From Streptomyces coffeae (GTDB taxonomy: Bacteria > Actinomycetota > Actinomycetes > Streptomycetales > Streptomycetaceae): a DNA stretch of 64,000 nt. Made by a program: the position numbers and the translations under genes. How positions within the stretch are numbered: position 1 is the stretch's first letter; each line of letters begins with the position of its first letter. The stretch is from assembly GCF_016741875.1 (NCBI RefSeq), contig NZ_JAERRF010000029.1:1-64000 (forward strand). Reading direction: 5' to 3'. Shown in pieces: positions 30,791-40,336 of this stretch. Under the pieces are notes generated by a model that searched no databases, was not told where the DNA came from, and worked only from the letters and a program-made list of their open reading frames with translations.

Positions 30791-31606
30791 TCAAGTGCGC
30801 GGCTGGGTGCCGGGCCTGAGCTCGATGCGCATGGTGTCGTCGTCCTCGATGACGTACGTAGGATCCGTGGCCTTCTTCCATCCCAGCCGTAGCAGGTAGT
30901 ACCGGTGATCACGTTCAATCAGCAAGCGTAGGCCGCTGTAGCGGTACCGGTAGTGGGCATCGCGTCCCAGATCCTCCACGCGGGGTCCCGGCGGAGCGAT
31001 GCTCAGCCGCTCGGTGCTCAGTACGACCACGGCCACACGGCGTACCAATTGATCCGCGTCACGGTGCGCGTCCTGACGGCCGAGCTGCCCTGCTACCAGG
31101 GCTACCACCCAGATCAGGAAGAGGCCCGCGGCCAGAAGGGACAGGGCGCGCTCCCACGCCGGTTTGCGTGGCCCGCCCGCAGGAGCGGCGGCGCTGGTCT
31201 GGCTGAGGAGCAGTCCGGCCGCCACGAGCAGGGGCGCTGACCAGGCGAAGGGCTGGATCCAGCGCCACAGCATCATCAGGCCGACCCCCGTGGCGACGAA
31301 CCCGAGATAGGCTCGCGCCACCGCGCGCCCGAGCACGCGCATGCGGCGGATGTGGCGCTCGGGGAGTTGCATGGCGATCAGCAGTCGGGGAATGGCCGGT
31401 ACTACAAGCGCCAGAGCCATGACTTCCAGAGCGGGCAGGGCGGCGAGCCGCAGGCTGCGCATCACCAGTTCGAAGGTGCTGAAGCCCATGGCGAGGCTGT
31501 CCAAGTGGAAGTAGCCGAAGTAGGCGTTGGTGTATATGTAGCCCGCGTAGAGCATCAGGCCGCCGACGAACGATGTCGCTCCGACAGCTGAGTTGACGAG
31601 GTCCAG
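30791..31606 (-). CDS. Multi-pass membrane protein of unknown function
   Basis: Hydrophobic segments occur around SFVGGLMLYAGYIYTNAYFG, LPALEVMALALVVPAIPRLL, AYLGFVATGVGLMML, APLLVAAGLLL and LSLLAAGLFLIWVVALVAG. A soluble C-terminal domain of about 90 residues (DAHYRYRYSGLRLLIERD...) follows. Homologues I recall in streptomycetes start just before the GATSFVG segment. The chosen start is a CTG at 31606; no ATG or GTG fits well and the frame is open upstream to 32107, so the start is uncertain. No pathway is indicated by the neighbours. Confidence 0.65.
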   Translation of the reverse strand: MDLVNSAVGATSFVGGLMLYAGYIYTNAYFGYFHLDSLAMGFSTFELVMRSLRLAALPALEVMALALVVPAIPRLLIAMQLPERHIRRMRVLGRAVARAYLGFVATGVGLMMLWRWIQPFAWSAPLLVAAGLLLSQTSAAAPAGGPRKPAWERALSLLAAGLFLIWVVALVAGQLGRQDAHRDADQLVRRVAVVVLSTERLSIAPPGPRVEDLGRDAHYRYRYSGLRLLIERDHRYYLLRLGWKKATDPTYVIEDDDTMRIELRPGTQPRT

Positions 31607-31787
31607 GTGGCCGCCGCTCTCAGTCTGCGGGGCGGGAGGGGGTCGCGGTGGCCCCTGCCTGTCACGGAGACGGCGGAGGTGATGAGAGGCAGGCCCACGG
31701 CGGACTGCGCGGCGGCGCGATCCGGTAGGCGGCCTCGGCGAGGCGGGGGGATGTGCCGGGCCTCGGGCTGCGGATGCGCCCATCCCG

Positions 31788-32195
31788 TCAGCTTGCCTCG
31801 GGGAACATGCTGCTTTCCGACGCAGTCGGAGGTGTCGAACAGGTGTCACCTGGGGCCGGCGTCGGGCTGCAAGAGGATGGTGTTGGATGCGCCGGCGGGC
31901 TGCCGGTGACACCGGCGCCAGGCCCATCGGTTGGCCCGGTATCCGATGGCGGCGGATCCACAGAGGGAATGCCCGGGTCCCCATTTGCCGCACCACTGGC
32001 GTCTTGACCGCCAACGGATCCGCTGCCGCTCTGACCGGCGGCTGTCGCTTCCGGGGCCGATATACTGCCAGGCTGATTTCCGCCAGGCGGCCCGCCCGAA
32101 GTACCACACCCTGCGGCTCCGTAGCCCAGGACCACCGTCATGACAACCGCTGCAGCAGTCCGGCCCCCGATCACGGCGCCCGAGCACACTCGCAT
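31788..32195 (-). CDS. Small Gly/Pro/Ser-rich lipoprotein, hypothetical
   Basis: The ATG at 32195 follows GAGGGGGGAA. The product is about 135 residues: a short N-terminus with Arg, a hydrophobic stretch (AAAVVMTVVLGYGAAG) and a lipobox ending GAAGC, then a low-complexity Gly/Ser/Pro/Thr-rich extracellular tail containing three Cys. The frame extends upstream to 32282, but the internal start has the ribosome-binding site and signal peptide. No family recognised. Confidence 0.6.
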   Translation of the reverse strand: MRVCSGAVIGGRTAAAVVMTVVLGYGAAGCGTSGGPPGGNQPGSISAPEATAAGQSGSGSVGGQDASGAANGDPGIPSVDPPPSDTGPTDGPGAGVTGSPPAHPTPSSCSPTPAPGDTCSTPPTASESSMFPEAS

Positions 32196-32487
32196 CCGTT
32201 CCCCCCTCACAACGGACAACCTTGCACGGTGTATAGGCACAGGATTCCACCGGATGCGGGCACGGCCCATATTTTGGGGCAAATTACGGAAGCTGGCGCA
32301 CGAGTGCTCTATAATGCGACGCTCGCCAATGGTGCATCAAGGTCGTTCACGAAACTGCGGACAGAGCCAAAATCGCGGATCCCCATCAGGGGCGACCGTG
32401 ACCAGCAGGTCGTTTGGATCGAGGCGGCAGCCGAACATGGTTGGTGCGGTCACGACCACGTAGCGCAGGCACCGAGGATGCCAGGCC

Positions 32488-32999
32488 GTGCTGCCGAACG
32501 CTTGGCTAGGAGTGTCGGTCGAGAGTCAGCGGTGGGCGCGGATCCGGCTGCCACTTCTGGTCGAGACCCCAGTCGTGGTGCGCTTGGCCAGTTGCGAGCC
32601 GCTGCTGGGCGCGCTGCACATCCGGCTGTGGCTGGCTGACAGCCTTGACTGGGTGATCGTCGGTGGCGAGTCCGGTCCGAAGGCTCCACCAATCCACCCG
32701 GGTTGGGCCACGTCCCTCCGTGACCAATGCCAGGAAGCTGGCGTAGCGTTTTTCTTCGAGCGTGGTGGCCGGCCGAAGTCGGCGACGCCCCTCATCGCCA
32801 TCGCCCTGTGGCCTTCGACGGACCGGGTGCCGTCGGCCTTGTCGAGTCAGCCGCGATGGTCCGGGTCGGCAAGACGGCTGCGGGCCGACTGCTGGACGGA
32901 CGGATGTGGGACGAGTTTCCGCCCCGGCGCGCCCAAGGCTCTGGCCTGGTGGCGCTACTGCTGGTGGCGTGGCCTGCCGCGCTGTTCCGGCTCCTGTCG
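32488..32999 (+). pseudogene. DUF5131 (phage Gp37/Gp68-like) protein, truncated and frameshifted
   Basis: The first frame carries WLGVSVESQRW, SCEPLLGAL, LDWVIVGGESGPKA and SLRDQCQEAGVAFFFE, hallmarks of DUF5131 proteins. The usual N-terminal Cys-rich radical-SAM-like part is missing. After FFFE the expected C-terminus (VGKTAAGRLLDGRMWDEFP) appears in a different frame at about 32855-32920, so at least one frameshift separates them. Not expected to be functional. Confidence 0.7.
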
Positions 33000-33130
33000 G
33001 CCGCGCTTCCGTCGCCGACCCCATAGACGGTGCGGGGCCACGACGCTGACCGCCAACAGCAGACCCTGCCACGTGGGACATGAACGTGAGCTTCGCTTGT
33101 CGGACGAGCACTCACTGAAATCCTGACCAC

Positions 33131-33538
33131 ATGGGACGAAATGGACGTACTCGAACCCGGGTAGGAGTGGAGAGCATCGCCGCTGTCCTCACCGCAGTCC
33201 TCGGCGCTATTGCTGCAGCTGTGTTCAGCTTCAACGCGATCGAGGAATCACCACCGACATCGAAGCCGTCACCGACTGTCACCGAGACAGCTGCGCCATC
33301 GCTGAGTGCACCGGCGACGCCAACGGCATCACCGACTCGCTCCCCCGCCCTGCCGGTGACGGTTGTGGTCAACGTCCCGGGGTCCGGAGGAGGACGCCCC
33401 GACCTTTCTTCCTATATCGCTGCTGTGGGCACAGCTCTGACCCCCATCGTGGTTGCGGTCATTACCTTCTTCCTCGGCCGCCGAGGGGCTAGCAGATCCG
33501 AGGCGGAGGTCAAAGCAGAGACTCCTGGTTCGGCATGA
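33131..33538 (+). CDS. Hypothetical two-helix membrane protein
   Basis: 135 residues. An N-terminal hydrophobic segment (SIAAVLTAVLGAIAAAVFSF) is followed by a Thr/Pro/Ser-rich periplasmic-type linker, then a second hydrophobic segment (IAAVGTALTPIVVAVITFFLG) and a short basic tail. No clear ribosome-binding site precedes the ATG. No family recognised. Lies between two decayed genes and may itself be a remnant. Confidence 0.5.
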   Translation: MGRNGRTRTRVGVESIAAVLTAVLGAIAAAVFSFNAIEESPPTSKPSPTVTETAAPSLSAPATPTASPTRSPALPVTVVVNVPGSGGGRPDLSSYIAAVGTALTPIVVAVITFFLGRRGASRSEAEVKAETPGSA

Positions 33539-33634
33539 AACTTGGTCGGTTTTCCGAGAGGCATTGCCCAACCAGCCCCCGCAGGAACCAGGCTCGTATA
33601 GATTCAGCGCCGCCTTGCCGCAGCGACGGTGTAG

Positions 33635-34160
33635 GCCGAAGCGGAGCCGGACGAGCTGACCGTCGCGCCCGAGGACGGCGCTCCCGGGTACAGCAGGGGC
33701 AAGTTCCCCCACTGGATCACCCAGCACGGCACGTGCGACGCCCGGGAAGTTGTGCTCGCCCGGGACGGAGAGGCCGTCGCCAGCGATGGGCAGTGCCGCG
33801 CTGTGGCCGACAATTGGTACTAACTCGGAGTGCGACGGCATGCAGACGGACGCGGCGTCGAAGATCGACATCGACCATGTGGTCCCGTTGAAAGAAGCGT
33901 GGCGGTCCGGGGCCTCGCAGTGGACGACTGCGGACCGCCGAGCGTTCGCCAACGATCTCGACCACTCCCAGCTCATCGCTGTCTCGACTCACTCCAACCG
34001 GGCAAAGAGTGACAAAGACCCTTCCGATTGGCGGCCTGACCGGCTCGACTACCACTGCACGTACGCGCGAGCCTGGATCTCGGTGAAGTACACCTACTCA
34101 CTCACCACGGACGAGGAAGAACGCGCTGCGCTGGTTGACATGCTCAACAGCTGCCGCTGA
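33635..34160 (+). pseudogene. HNH-family (DUF1524/GmrSD C-terminal-like) endonuclease, frameshifted
   Basis: The frame after a TAG at 33632 encodes SRGKFPHWITQHGTCDAREVV up to CRAVADNWY and then a TAA. The next frame resumes with DAASKIDIDHVVPLKEAW (His of the nuclease motif), FANDLDHSQLIAVS and YARAWISVKYTYSLT. Four extra bases near 33822 break the gene. The usual N-terminal signal region is also absent. Homologues are secreted or periplasmic-facing nucleases. Confidence 0.7.
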
Positions 34161-34312
34161 TGCACGCCCGTCGTCCGGTGCGCCGACAGGCCGACGCACC
34201 GGAATGACGAATCGGAGGTCCAGCTACGGCTGGACAACCGGTAGGGGTAGAGGTCCCTGGGGTCCCTCATTGCTGATCCGCCATTCCGGCGGGTGCGTGG
34301 CACAGTGGCGGT

Positions 34313-35050
34313 ATGTGCGGCCGCTACGTGTCCACCCGTAGTCCGAAGGACCTGACCCGGCTCTTCGGCGTCAAGGACTGGCGCTCCGAAGAAGCTCTGG
34401 ATCCGAACTACAACGTCGCCCCCACCGACGACGTCTACGCCGTCCTCGAGCGCACCCCTCGCCACGACGATGAGGGGGCGGTGCGCAGGGAGCTGCTGCC
34501 GTTGCGGTGGGGCCTGGTGCCCTCCTGGGCGAAGGACCCGAAGATCGGCTCCCGCATGATCAACGCGCGGGTGGAGACCGTGCACGAAAAGCCCGCCTAC
34601 CGCCGCGCCTTCGCCCGGCGCCGCTGCCTGCTCCCGGCCGATGGTTTCTATGAGTGGCAGCAGCTCAAGAGCGACCAACGCGGCAAGGCGCGCAAGCAGC
34701 CGTACTTCATCCATCCCGCTGATGGGCAGGTGATGGCCCTCGCTGGTCTGTACGAGTACTGGCTGAACCCGGACATGGCGAAGGACGACCCAGCTGCCTG
34801 GCTGATGACCTGCACGATCATCACCACCGAGGCCACCGACGCGGCTGGCCGTATCCACCCCCGCATGCCGCTCGCCCTGGCACCGGACCATTACGACGCC
34901 TGGCTCGACCCCCACCGCGACAATGCCGACGAGCTGCGCGGCCTGCTCATCCAGCCCGCAGAGGGCCGCCTGGACGCCCGACCCGTCTCGACGGCGGTGA
35001 ACAACACCGGCAACAACGGCCCACAGCTCCTGGATGAGGTCGCCTCGTAA
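34313..35050 (+). CDS. SRAP-domain protein (YedK/HMCES family), DNA-protein crosslinker at abasic sites
   Basis: Starts MCGRY, so removal of Met exposes the catalytic Cys2 that forms a thiazolidine link with abasic sites in single-stranded DNA. Further family motifs: NYNVAPT, LRWGLVPSWAKD, NARVETV, RCLLPADGFYEW (active-site Glu) and HPRMPLAL (His). At 245 residues it has the usual family length. Protects replication forks and participates in the SOS-type response. Free-standing, with its own leader. Intact among decayed neighbours. Confidence 0.95.
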   Translation: MCGRYVSTRSPKDLTRLFGVKDWRSEEALDPNYNVAPTDDVYAVLERTPRHDDEGAVRRELLPLRWGLVPSWAKDPKIGSRMINARVETVHEKPAYRRAFARRRCLLPADGFYEWQQLKSDQRGKARKQPYFIHPADGQVMALAGLYEYWLNPDMAKDDPAAWLMTCTIITTEATDAAGRIHPRMPLALAPDHYDAWLDPHRDNADELRGLLIQPAEGRLDARPVSTAVNNTGNNGPQLLDEVAS

Positions 35051-35251
35051 GGCGAGGTCGCCAAGCAGTTCTCCCAGCGGCGCCAGGCTGCTCAGGGGGT
35101 TATGGGAGTTGCCGGGGGTGGCTTCTCGAGGCGCGGGCCTGACCCGGCTATCCGCAGCCGATGGAGCGTCTGCCCCATCGGCTTCGGCGCTGCTCATGTG
35201 TTCGTTTGCTGATCGTTGTTGTGCCGGGCTGCCCTGGTGCGGCGCTGGTGG

Positions 35252-35710
35252 TCAGCTGGGGCTGATACGGCCTCGCCAGCCGCCCTCTTCCTCACCGCGT
35301 CGTTCGATGAAGTCCTTGAACCGGTGCAGATCGCCCCTGATCCGGCGGTCGACCGTCCCGGTCATGTCCGCGGCCTTCTCCGCGACCCCGGTCGGTTCGT
35401 AGTCCATGGTCAGTTTGACCTCGGTGTGGGTCTCGTCCACGCGGCGGAAGCTCACCATGCCCCGCTGCTGGACGTCGCCCGATGTGGTGCGCCAGGCGAT
35501 GCGCTCGTCGGGGAGCTGATCGACGATCTCGGTGTCGAACTCACGCTGTACTCCGGCGATGGAGGTCGACCAGTGGTTGTGCCGGTCGTCCACCTGCGTC
35601 ACCTGATCTACGCCTTCCATGAACCGCGGGAACTCGGTGAACTGCGTCCACTGGTTGTAGGCCGCGTGCAGCGGAACCTCTACCTCGACAGACTCCCGCA
35701 CCGTGCTCAT
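35252..35710 (-). CDS. SRPBCC-family (START/cyclase-like) protein
   Basis: 152 residues, ATG after AGGAG. MSTVRESVEVEVPLHAAYNQW, FPRFMEGVD and HTEVKLTMDYEP are typical of the polyketide cyclase/dehydrase (SRPBCC) fold in which a hydrophobic cavity binds lipid or polyketide-like ligands. Streptomycetes carry many such paralogues of unknown ligand. It is a stand-alone gene far from the PKS and reading away from it, so a role in the PKS pathway is not indicated. Confidence 0.85.
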   Translation of the reverse strand: MSTVRESVEVEVPLHAAYNQWTQFTEFPRFMEGVDQVTQVDDRHNHWSTSIAGVQREFDTEIVDQLPDERIAWRTTSGDVQQRGMVSFRRVDETHTEVKLTMDYEPTGVAEKAADMTGTVDRRIRGDLHRFKDFIERRGEEEGGWRGRISPS

Positions 35711-35759
35711 CGCAGACTCCTCTCGCCGTGGTCACGGCCACGGGTTGCCGAGCAGCGAC

Positions 35760-36090
35760 TCCATAAACCGATCCTGGCCAGCGCCGCAGGGCCCGGTCCG
35801 GACGGCACACGTCGCAGATCGCCACCGTCTGGCCCGCGCACAGCTCGACTGCCTGCTCGGTGGTGATGCGGGTGTGGCTGTCCCGAGCCTGCCAGCAGTC
35901 ACGACGGTGCAGGCCGTGGGATGGGAAGTCCTCGCTGTACTGGTGAATCTTCTGCAGCAACCCACTGGCGGCCCGCCACCGCTCCCTCCGTGGGCACAGT
36001 CGAGTAGTCCACCGGGGATCGGCGTGATGCGCTCGGCCTGGACGCTGATCGGGGTGGGCGCGCCCATCGGCTGGGTGGCACCGTCGGCTG
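35760..36090 (-). pseudogene. Possible DUF6233-like remnant
   Basis: Minus-strand pieces in different frames (HRRDCWQARDSHTRITTEQA, LCAGQTVAICDVCRPDRAL) resemble the small streptomycete DUF6233 proteins, which have a GDC...W and CxxC pattern. No single frame is continuous. Weak call made by pattern memory only. Confidence 0.3.
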
Positions 36091-36194
36091 CTTCGTGTTC
36101 CGGGAGCCGGAGATCCCGAGCAGTCCGCTGTTACGCGACCGTGCTGGTCGCAGCCGTCAACGAGCGGCTGTGACGAGCAGTTTCGCAACAGGCC

Positions 36195-37718
36195 CTAGTC
36201 CATCAGGACGGCGCGGCATGCAAGGTGCAGGGCGAGCCGCTCGTCGCGGTCTTGGAGGTCAACGCCGAGGAGGTTCTTGATCCGGTCCACACGGCTGGCC
36301 ACGGTGTTGCGGTGCACACCCAGGACAGCGGCGGTCTCGTTGAGGGAGGATTCGGAATCGAGGTAGGTGCCAAGCGTCCGGATCAGGTCGCCGGGCTGGT
36401 TGCGCAGAGGCGTCAGCATGGTGTGAGCGGCTGGAATAAAGGTCTCCGTACGGCCCCACCCCAGGAGGAGTTGGGCCATCCCGAGGCTGTCGACCTGGAG
36501 GAACCGCCCGGTTTCTGGTCGGCCGACAGCGAGCCGGGCTGCGTCATCTGCCTCGGCCACGGTTCGGGCGATGCCCGGGGGGCCGGCTTCGGGGCGGCCG
36601 ACGCCTACGTGGGCATCGATGCGCTGACGCAGGCGCGCGTGTGCGTGGCGGATGGCTTGGGACAGCTGTCTCACCTGGTCGGCTGTGGGTTCTGCGTCGA
36701 GAGTGACCCAGCCTGACCAACCGTCGCCGTACTCCACAACAACGGCTTCGAGGTCTTCGCCGCGCAGCGCGGCAGCAACGTCGGCCGTGCGGCCAAGAAC
36801 CTCGACATCGGGCGGTACACCGATCCGCACTCCGATGTGCCATCCGTCGAGCCGCCAGCCCAGATCGGCCGCACGGCGACGCGTCTCGACCTGTGGCTCG
36901 GTGGTCAGCTGGAGCAGTTCACCCAGGAGGGCGGCGCGATGTCGGGCGTCTCGTTCCACCACAAGACGTCGGGCGAATACCCAGCGTTGCAGGGAGAGGG
37001 CGGCCAGATCCAGAGCGTCCGACACCGCCGGCGCCCGCCACGCGGCGTTCCGGGAAACCCGCGCCGCGATCCAGTACTCAGCCCGGCGCCCCGCGGCGTC
37101 GGGGGCGGGCGCAAGCAGCAGTTCACCGTTGGCGACGGGAAGGCGCTGGCGAGCGCAGGTCGGGTGGGGCCGGGCGGTGACTTCGACATCACCTGCGACG
37201 CGGACACCGTCTCCGTCGAGAACCGCAACGGGGAGGTCGATCAGCACATGCAACCGTTTTACGAGCATCTCCGGATCGAGCAGTTGCGGCCCCATGGCTC
37301 GCGCCACGCGGCAGACGAGCGCCGCCGCGTCGACGCTCGGCCCTGCCAGAAGGGTCCGTGCTTCGACGACAAGTGCCAGGACGTCATCGGCGGTCCCCAA
37401 GATCACGATGCCCAGCCGGTCGGCAAGGCGGACGGTCGCCTGGATAAGCGACATCGGCATCGGCAGGAGCAGGGCCGTGGCTGCCTGGTCGGCGAGTCGG
37501 CGCAGCAGCGCGTCCAGGCGCCAGTCCAGTGGCTCGGGTCGCGAGGTCAGTGCGAGCAGAGTGTTCGCGGGAACAGCGGGGATCGTCCCCACGCCGCTGT
37601 GGGCGACTACGTGATCGACAGGACGTTCCAGCTTGCTGCCGGCGAGTACGACGACCGAAGCGCGCCAGCGCGGGTGGGCGAGCAGGCCTGTGAGTCCCAG
37701 GGAAGCGCTCTCTCCCAT
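36195..37718 (-). CDS. PucR-family transcriptional regulator
   Basis: 507 residues. The N-terminal purine-catabolism PucR-like domain (LLAHPRWRASVVVLAGSKLE) leads to a central GGDEF-like/CdaR-type region and a C-terminal helix-turn-helix (AAVLGVHRNTVASRV...LLGVDLQDRDERLALHLA). Family members regulate nitrogen-compound catabolism, often activating divergent or adjacent operons on ligand binding. The ATG overlaps the upstream DUF917 stop (TAATG), so the two are co-translated; GGAGGCGAGG precedes it. Probably controls this locus, including the divergent permease operon (inference). Confidence 0.9.
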   Translation of the reverse strand: MGESASLGLTGLLAHPRWRASVVVLAGSKLERPVDHVVAHSGVGTIPAVPANTLLALTSRPEPLDWRLDALLRRLADQAATALLLPMPMSLIQATVRLADRLGIVILGTADDVLALVVEARTLLAGPSVDAAALVCRVARAMGPQLLDPEMLVKRLHVLIDLPVAVLDGDGVRVAGDVEVTARPHPTCARQRLPVANGELLLAPAPDAAGRRAEYWIAARVSRNAAWRAPAVSDALDLAALSLQRWVFARRLVVERDARHRAALLGELLQLTTEPQVETRRRAADLGWRLDGWHIGVRIGVPPDVEVLGRTADVAAALRGEDLEAVVVEYGDGWSGWVTLDAEPTADQVRQLSQAIRHAHARLRQRIDAHVGVGRPEAGPPGIARTVAEADDAARLAVGRPETGRFLQVDSLGMAQLLLGWGRTETFIPAAHTMLTPLRNQPGDLIRTLGTYLDSESSLNETAAVLGVHRNTVASRVDRIKNLLGVDLQDRDERLALHLACRAVLMD

Positions 37719-38779
37719 TACCTCGCCTCCTGCAGCAGGACAGGGTCGTGGGGGAACCCGAAGGCCCGGGGGCCGACGTGCTCGAGCCGCCCGTTGTGCA
37801 TCCAGAACGGTGCCGCGGCGAGCTGGATTACTGCGACGTCGAGTGCGCCGCGCACCCGATCACAGGTGATCGGCTCGCCTGTCCGGGCATCGACCAGACA
37901 GATGATGTCGGGTGTGGTCGCCACGACGGCGCCGTCGCGCAGGACCAGAAGATACTCGTTCTCCATTTCGACGCGAACCAGAGAACCGCTCACCGCGTCG
38001 ACCAGTGAGACACTTCCGCGTCCGAATCCACCCGCGCGGCCCTCCCGCACGACTTCAAGCACGCGCCCCTGCCCGAGCAGGCACGCTTCGAGAGACTCAG
38101 CCAGGTCCTGGGCGCTGCCCAGCGCGGCGGCCGCGTGGGCGTGGCCCAAACCCAGTGCCCGCCTTACTGTTCCTACGACCCCCACCTCAGGCAGGCGCCC
38201 GGCCGGCAAGGGGGGAAACGCCATTGCTGCCCACCCGCCGGAGGCTGGGATGGCTGCGCGCACGATGGCCTCGATGGCCGGTGCATCGGCATCGTCAAGG
38301 ACCATGAGTCGGCCACCTGGGTCGGCGAGTGCCAGCGGCACCAGCGGCTCGCCGGCGATGGAGGAAGCGACCTGGTCAAGGCGGGGCAGAGCGCGTCCGC
38401 ACAGATCTGCGTCGACGAGCGGGAGCCCCAGGTTGACGGCGGCGATCATGGCCATGATGCCGTTTTGTCCCGCACCTTCGGCGGGCATCACGGCCACCGG
38501 CTGTCTTTCCGACCATTGGGCGACTCCGCGGACTGCGGCAGTGAACTCTTTACCGCTGGGCGGTTTCTCATCCAAGACGCTGGGTGTGCCGATGTAGGCG
38601 ACGGGGACGACCCAGGAGTCTGGTGGGAGTTCAGCAGGTTGCAGAAGGTTGAGCCCTTCTTGCTCGAGTTGGTGCCGCAGGATCAGCGCGCAGGTCCCCG
38701 TCTCGCCGGCCCCGCCGGCTCCGAGCAGTGCGAATCCTCGCTCCAGTGCTCCCACATCGACCAGGGAGAGGGTCTTCAC
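37718..38779 (-). CDS. DUF917-family protein (S-methyl-thiohydantoin desulfurase-like)
   Basis: The GTG at 38779 gives VKTLSLVDVGALERGFALLG, matching the start of family members; the frame is open to 38884. Motifs: LLGAGGAGET, PVAYIGTPSVLDEKPPSG, LPLVDADLCGRALPRLDQV and VATTPDIICLVDARTGEPIT. About 353 residues, the usual length. DUF917 was, as I recall, renamed after S-methyl-thiohydantoin desulfurase; the true substrate here is unknown. Paired with PucR in one operon and paralogous to the DUF917 gene at 41891. Confidence 0.88.
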   Translation of the reverse strand: MKTLSLVDVGALERGFALLGAGGAGETGTCALILRHQLEQEGLNLLQPAELPPDSWVVPVAYIGTPSVLDEKPPSGKEFTAAVRGVAQWSERQPVAVMPAEGAGQNGIMAMIAAVNLGLPLVDADLCGRALPRLDQVASSIAGEPLVPLALADPGGRLMVLDDADAPAIEAIVRAAIPASGGWAAMAFPPLPAGRLPEVGVVGTVRRALGLGHAHAAAALGSAQDLAESLEACLLGQGRVLEVVREGRAGGFGRGSVSLVDAVSGSLVRVEMENEYLLVLRDGAVVATTPDIICLVDARTGEPITCDRVRGALDVAVIQLAAAPFWMHNGRLEHVGPRAFGFPHDPVLLQEAR

Positions 38780-38847
38780 GCGTTCAGTTTGACACGCGCG
38801 CATCCGGATGGCCTCAACGCACCGGTGCCGAGGGCCGCCCGCAAGCT

Positions 38848-38921
38848 GTGCACTGTGCACTCCGAAAGCGCATCTGCTGGTCATGCTGCATCGTGACGGG
38901 TGCCACTTTCGATCTTAGCGT
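38848..38921 (+). promoter_or_regulatory. Promoter/operator module of the permease operon (copy 1)
   Basis: Order: palindrome GTGCACTGTGCAC (38848-38860), 16-base spacer, CTGGTCATGCTGCA (38877-38890), -35-like GTGACG (38893-38898), 17-base spacer, -10-like TAGCGT (38916-38921). The permease ATG is 42 bases further on. The same blocks with the same spacing recur at 45139-45212. The palindrome may also serve the divergent DUF917-PucR operon. Confidence 0.65.
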
Positions 38922-38962
38922 CCCGGGCATCGCACAGGCTTTCACTCATTCGGGGAGGTCCG

Positions 38963-40309
38963 ATGTCCCAAGCCGTTGGTGTCGATGATCACGCTCTCGG
39001 GCGCATACCGGAGGGCGAGCGGTACGCCTGGTTCTCGGTGGCGGTCCAGAGATTCGGGCAGATGTCCGCGCTCAGTCAATTCCTGCTCGGCTCCACTCTG
39101 GGCTTCGGGATGAAGTTCTGGGATGCCTTCTGGGCGCTGACCCTCGGCGCCGTCATCCTCGAGGTCGTCACGATCTTCATCGGGGTGATCGGAGTCCGCG
39201 AGGGAATGTCGACCTCCATGATCGCCCGGTGGACGGGCTTCGGCCAGGGAGGGGCGAGCCTCATCGGGCTCGTGATAGCCATCAGCCTCGTCGGGTGGTT
39301 CGGCATACAGTCCCAGATATCGGCACAGGGTCTCACCCAGCTCGTCGGGGGCCTGCCTGAGTGGGGCTGGTCACTGGTATTCGGACTCGGCGTGACGGCC
39401 ATCGTGGTCTTCGGCTTCAAATCGATGGCGTGGACCGCCTACCTGACCGTTCCGCTCTTCCTCACGCTGGTCACCTGGTCCGTCAGCTCCGGGCTGGCCG
39501 GACATTCCCTCGGCGCGCTCGTCGACTCCGCCGCACCGGGCCCGCACATCAGCCTGGTGCAAGGCACCGCGCTCGTCGCCGGCAGCTTCATCATCGGCGC
39601 AGTCGTCACCCCCGACATGACCCGCTTCAACCGGACCACGGCCGACGTCGTGAAACAAACCGTTGTGGGCATCACTCTCGGGGAGTACGCCATCGGCCTC
39701 GCCGGAGTGCTCCTGGCCCATGCGGTCGGCACCGGCGACATCATCGCGATCGTCACCTCATCGGTCGGATGGGTCGGAGTTCTGGTGATCCTCTTCGGCA
39801 CTTTCAAGATCAATGACTGGAATCTGTACTCCGCGGGACTCGGCGTCGTGAACTTCACCAGCACCGTGTTCGGCAGGAGCGTCCCCCGGGGCGTGGCCAC
39901 CCTCGCGGTCGGCGTCGCCGGGTCCCTGCTGGCCGCGGGCGGTGTCCTTTCGCGCTTCACCGACTTCCTCATCCTGCTCGGCGTCGCCTTCCCGCCCATC
40001 TCCGGCATCATGATCGCGGAATACTTCGTCGTACGTCGCTGGCGGACAGAGCTCGACGAAGGCCGCGCCGCCAACCGAGCGCCCCGGACAGCACCCACCT
40101 GGGTGCCCGCCACCGTGGTGATCTGGCTCGTCTCCGCTCTCGTGGCCAAATACGCGACCTTCGGCCTCGGCAGCGTTAACGCTCTGGTGCTCGCGTTCGT
40201 CCTCTACGTGATCGCCGGCAAGCTCCACCTCGTGCGCGGAGTCGGCAAGACTGCCACCGAGGCCACCACTGAGAGCGCGCTCACCCCCGATCCCGCAGCC
40301 GGCGTCTGA
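38963..40309 (+). CDS. NCS1-family (cytosine/allantoin/hydantoin-type) permease
   Basis: The start at 38963 follows GGGGAGG (38952-38958). About 448 residues with roughly 12 membrane segments. Motifs: YAWFSVAVQRFGQMSALSQF at the N-terminus, FGMKFWDAFWAL, GFGQGGASLIGLVIAISLVG and a conserved loop GAVVTPDMTRFNR. The family imports nucleobases, allantoin, hydantoins and related ring compounds by cation symport. Being first in an operon with a hydantoinase-type gene and DUF917, it probably brings in the substrate of those enzymes. Confidence 0.92.
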   Translation: MSQAVGVDDHALGRIPEGERYAWFSVAVQRFGQMSALSQFLLGSTLGFGMKFWDAFWALTLGAVILEVVTIFIGVIGVREGMSTSMIARWTGFGQGGASLIGLVIAISLVGWFGIQSQISAQGLTQLVGGLPEWGWSLVFGLGVTAIVVFGFKSMAWTAYLTVPLFLTLVTWSVSSGLAGHSLGALVDSAAPGPHISLVQGTALVAGSFIIGAVVTPDMTRFNRTTADVVKQTVVGITLGEYAIGLAGVLLAHAVGTGDIIAIVTSSVGWVGVLVILFGTFKINDWNLYSAGLGVVNFTSTVFGRSVPRGVATLAVGVAGSLLAAGGVLSRFTDFLILLGVAFPPISGIMIAEYFVVRRWRTELDEGRAANRAPRTAPTWVPATVVIWLVSALVAKYATFGLGSVNALVLAFVLYVIAGKLHLVRGVGKTATEATTESALTPDPAAGV

Positions 40310-40336
40310 CCGCCACCCTTTCCGAGGAGCCATTCC

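Noticed and set aside
31607..32107. N-terminal extension of the membrane protein to 438 residues
   Set aside because: The extra part is Arg/Pro-rich with no domain and overlaps the lipoprotein gene on the same strand.
35252..35710. SRPBCC protein as a polyketide cyclase of the PKS pathway
   Set aside because: Separated by a degraded mobile region and present in many copies in streptomycetes with other roles.
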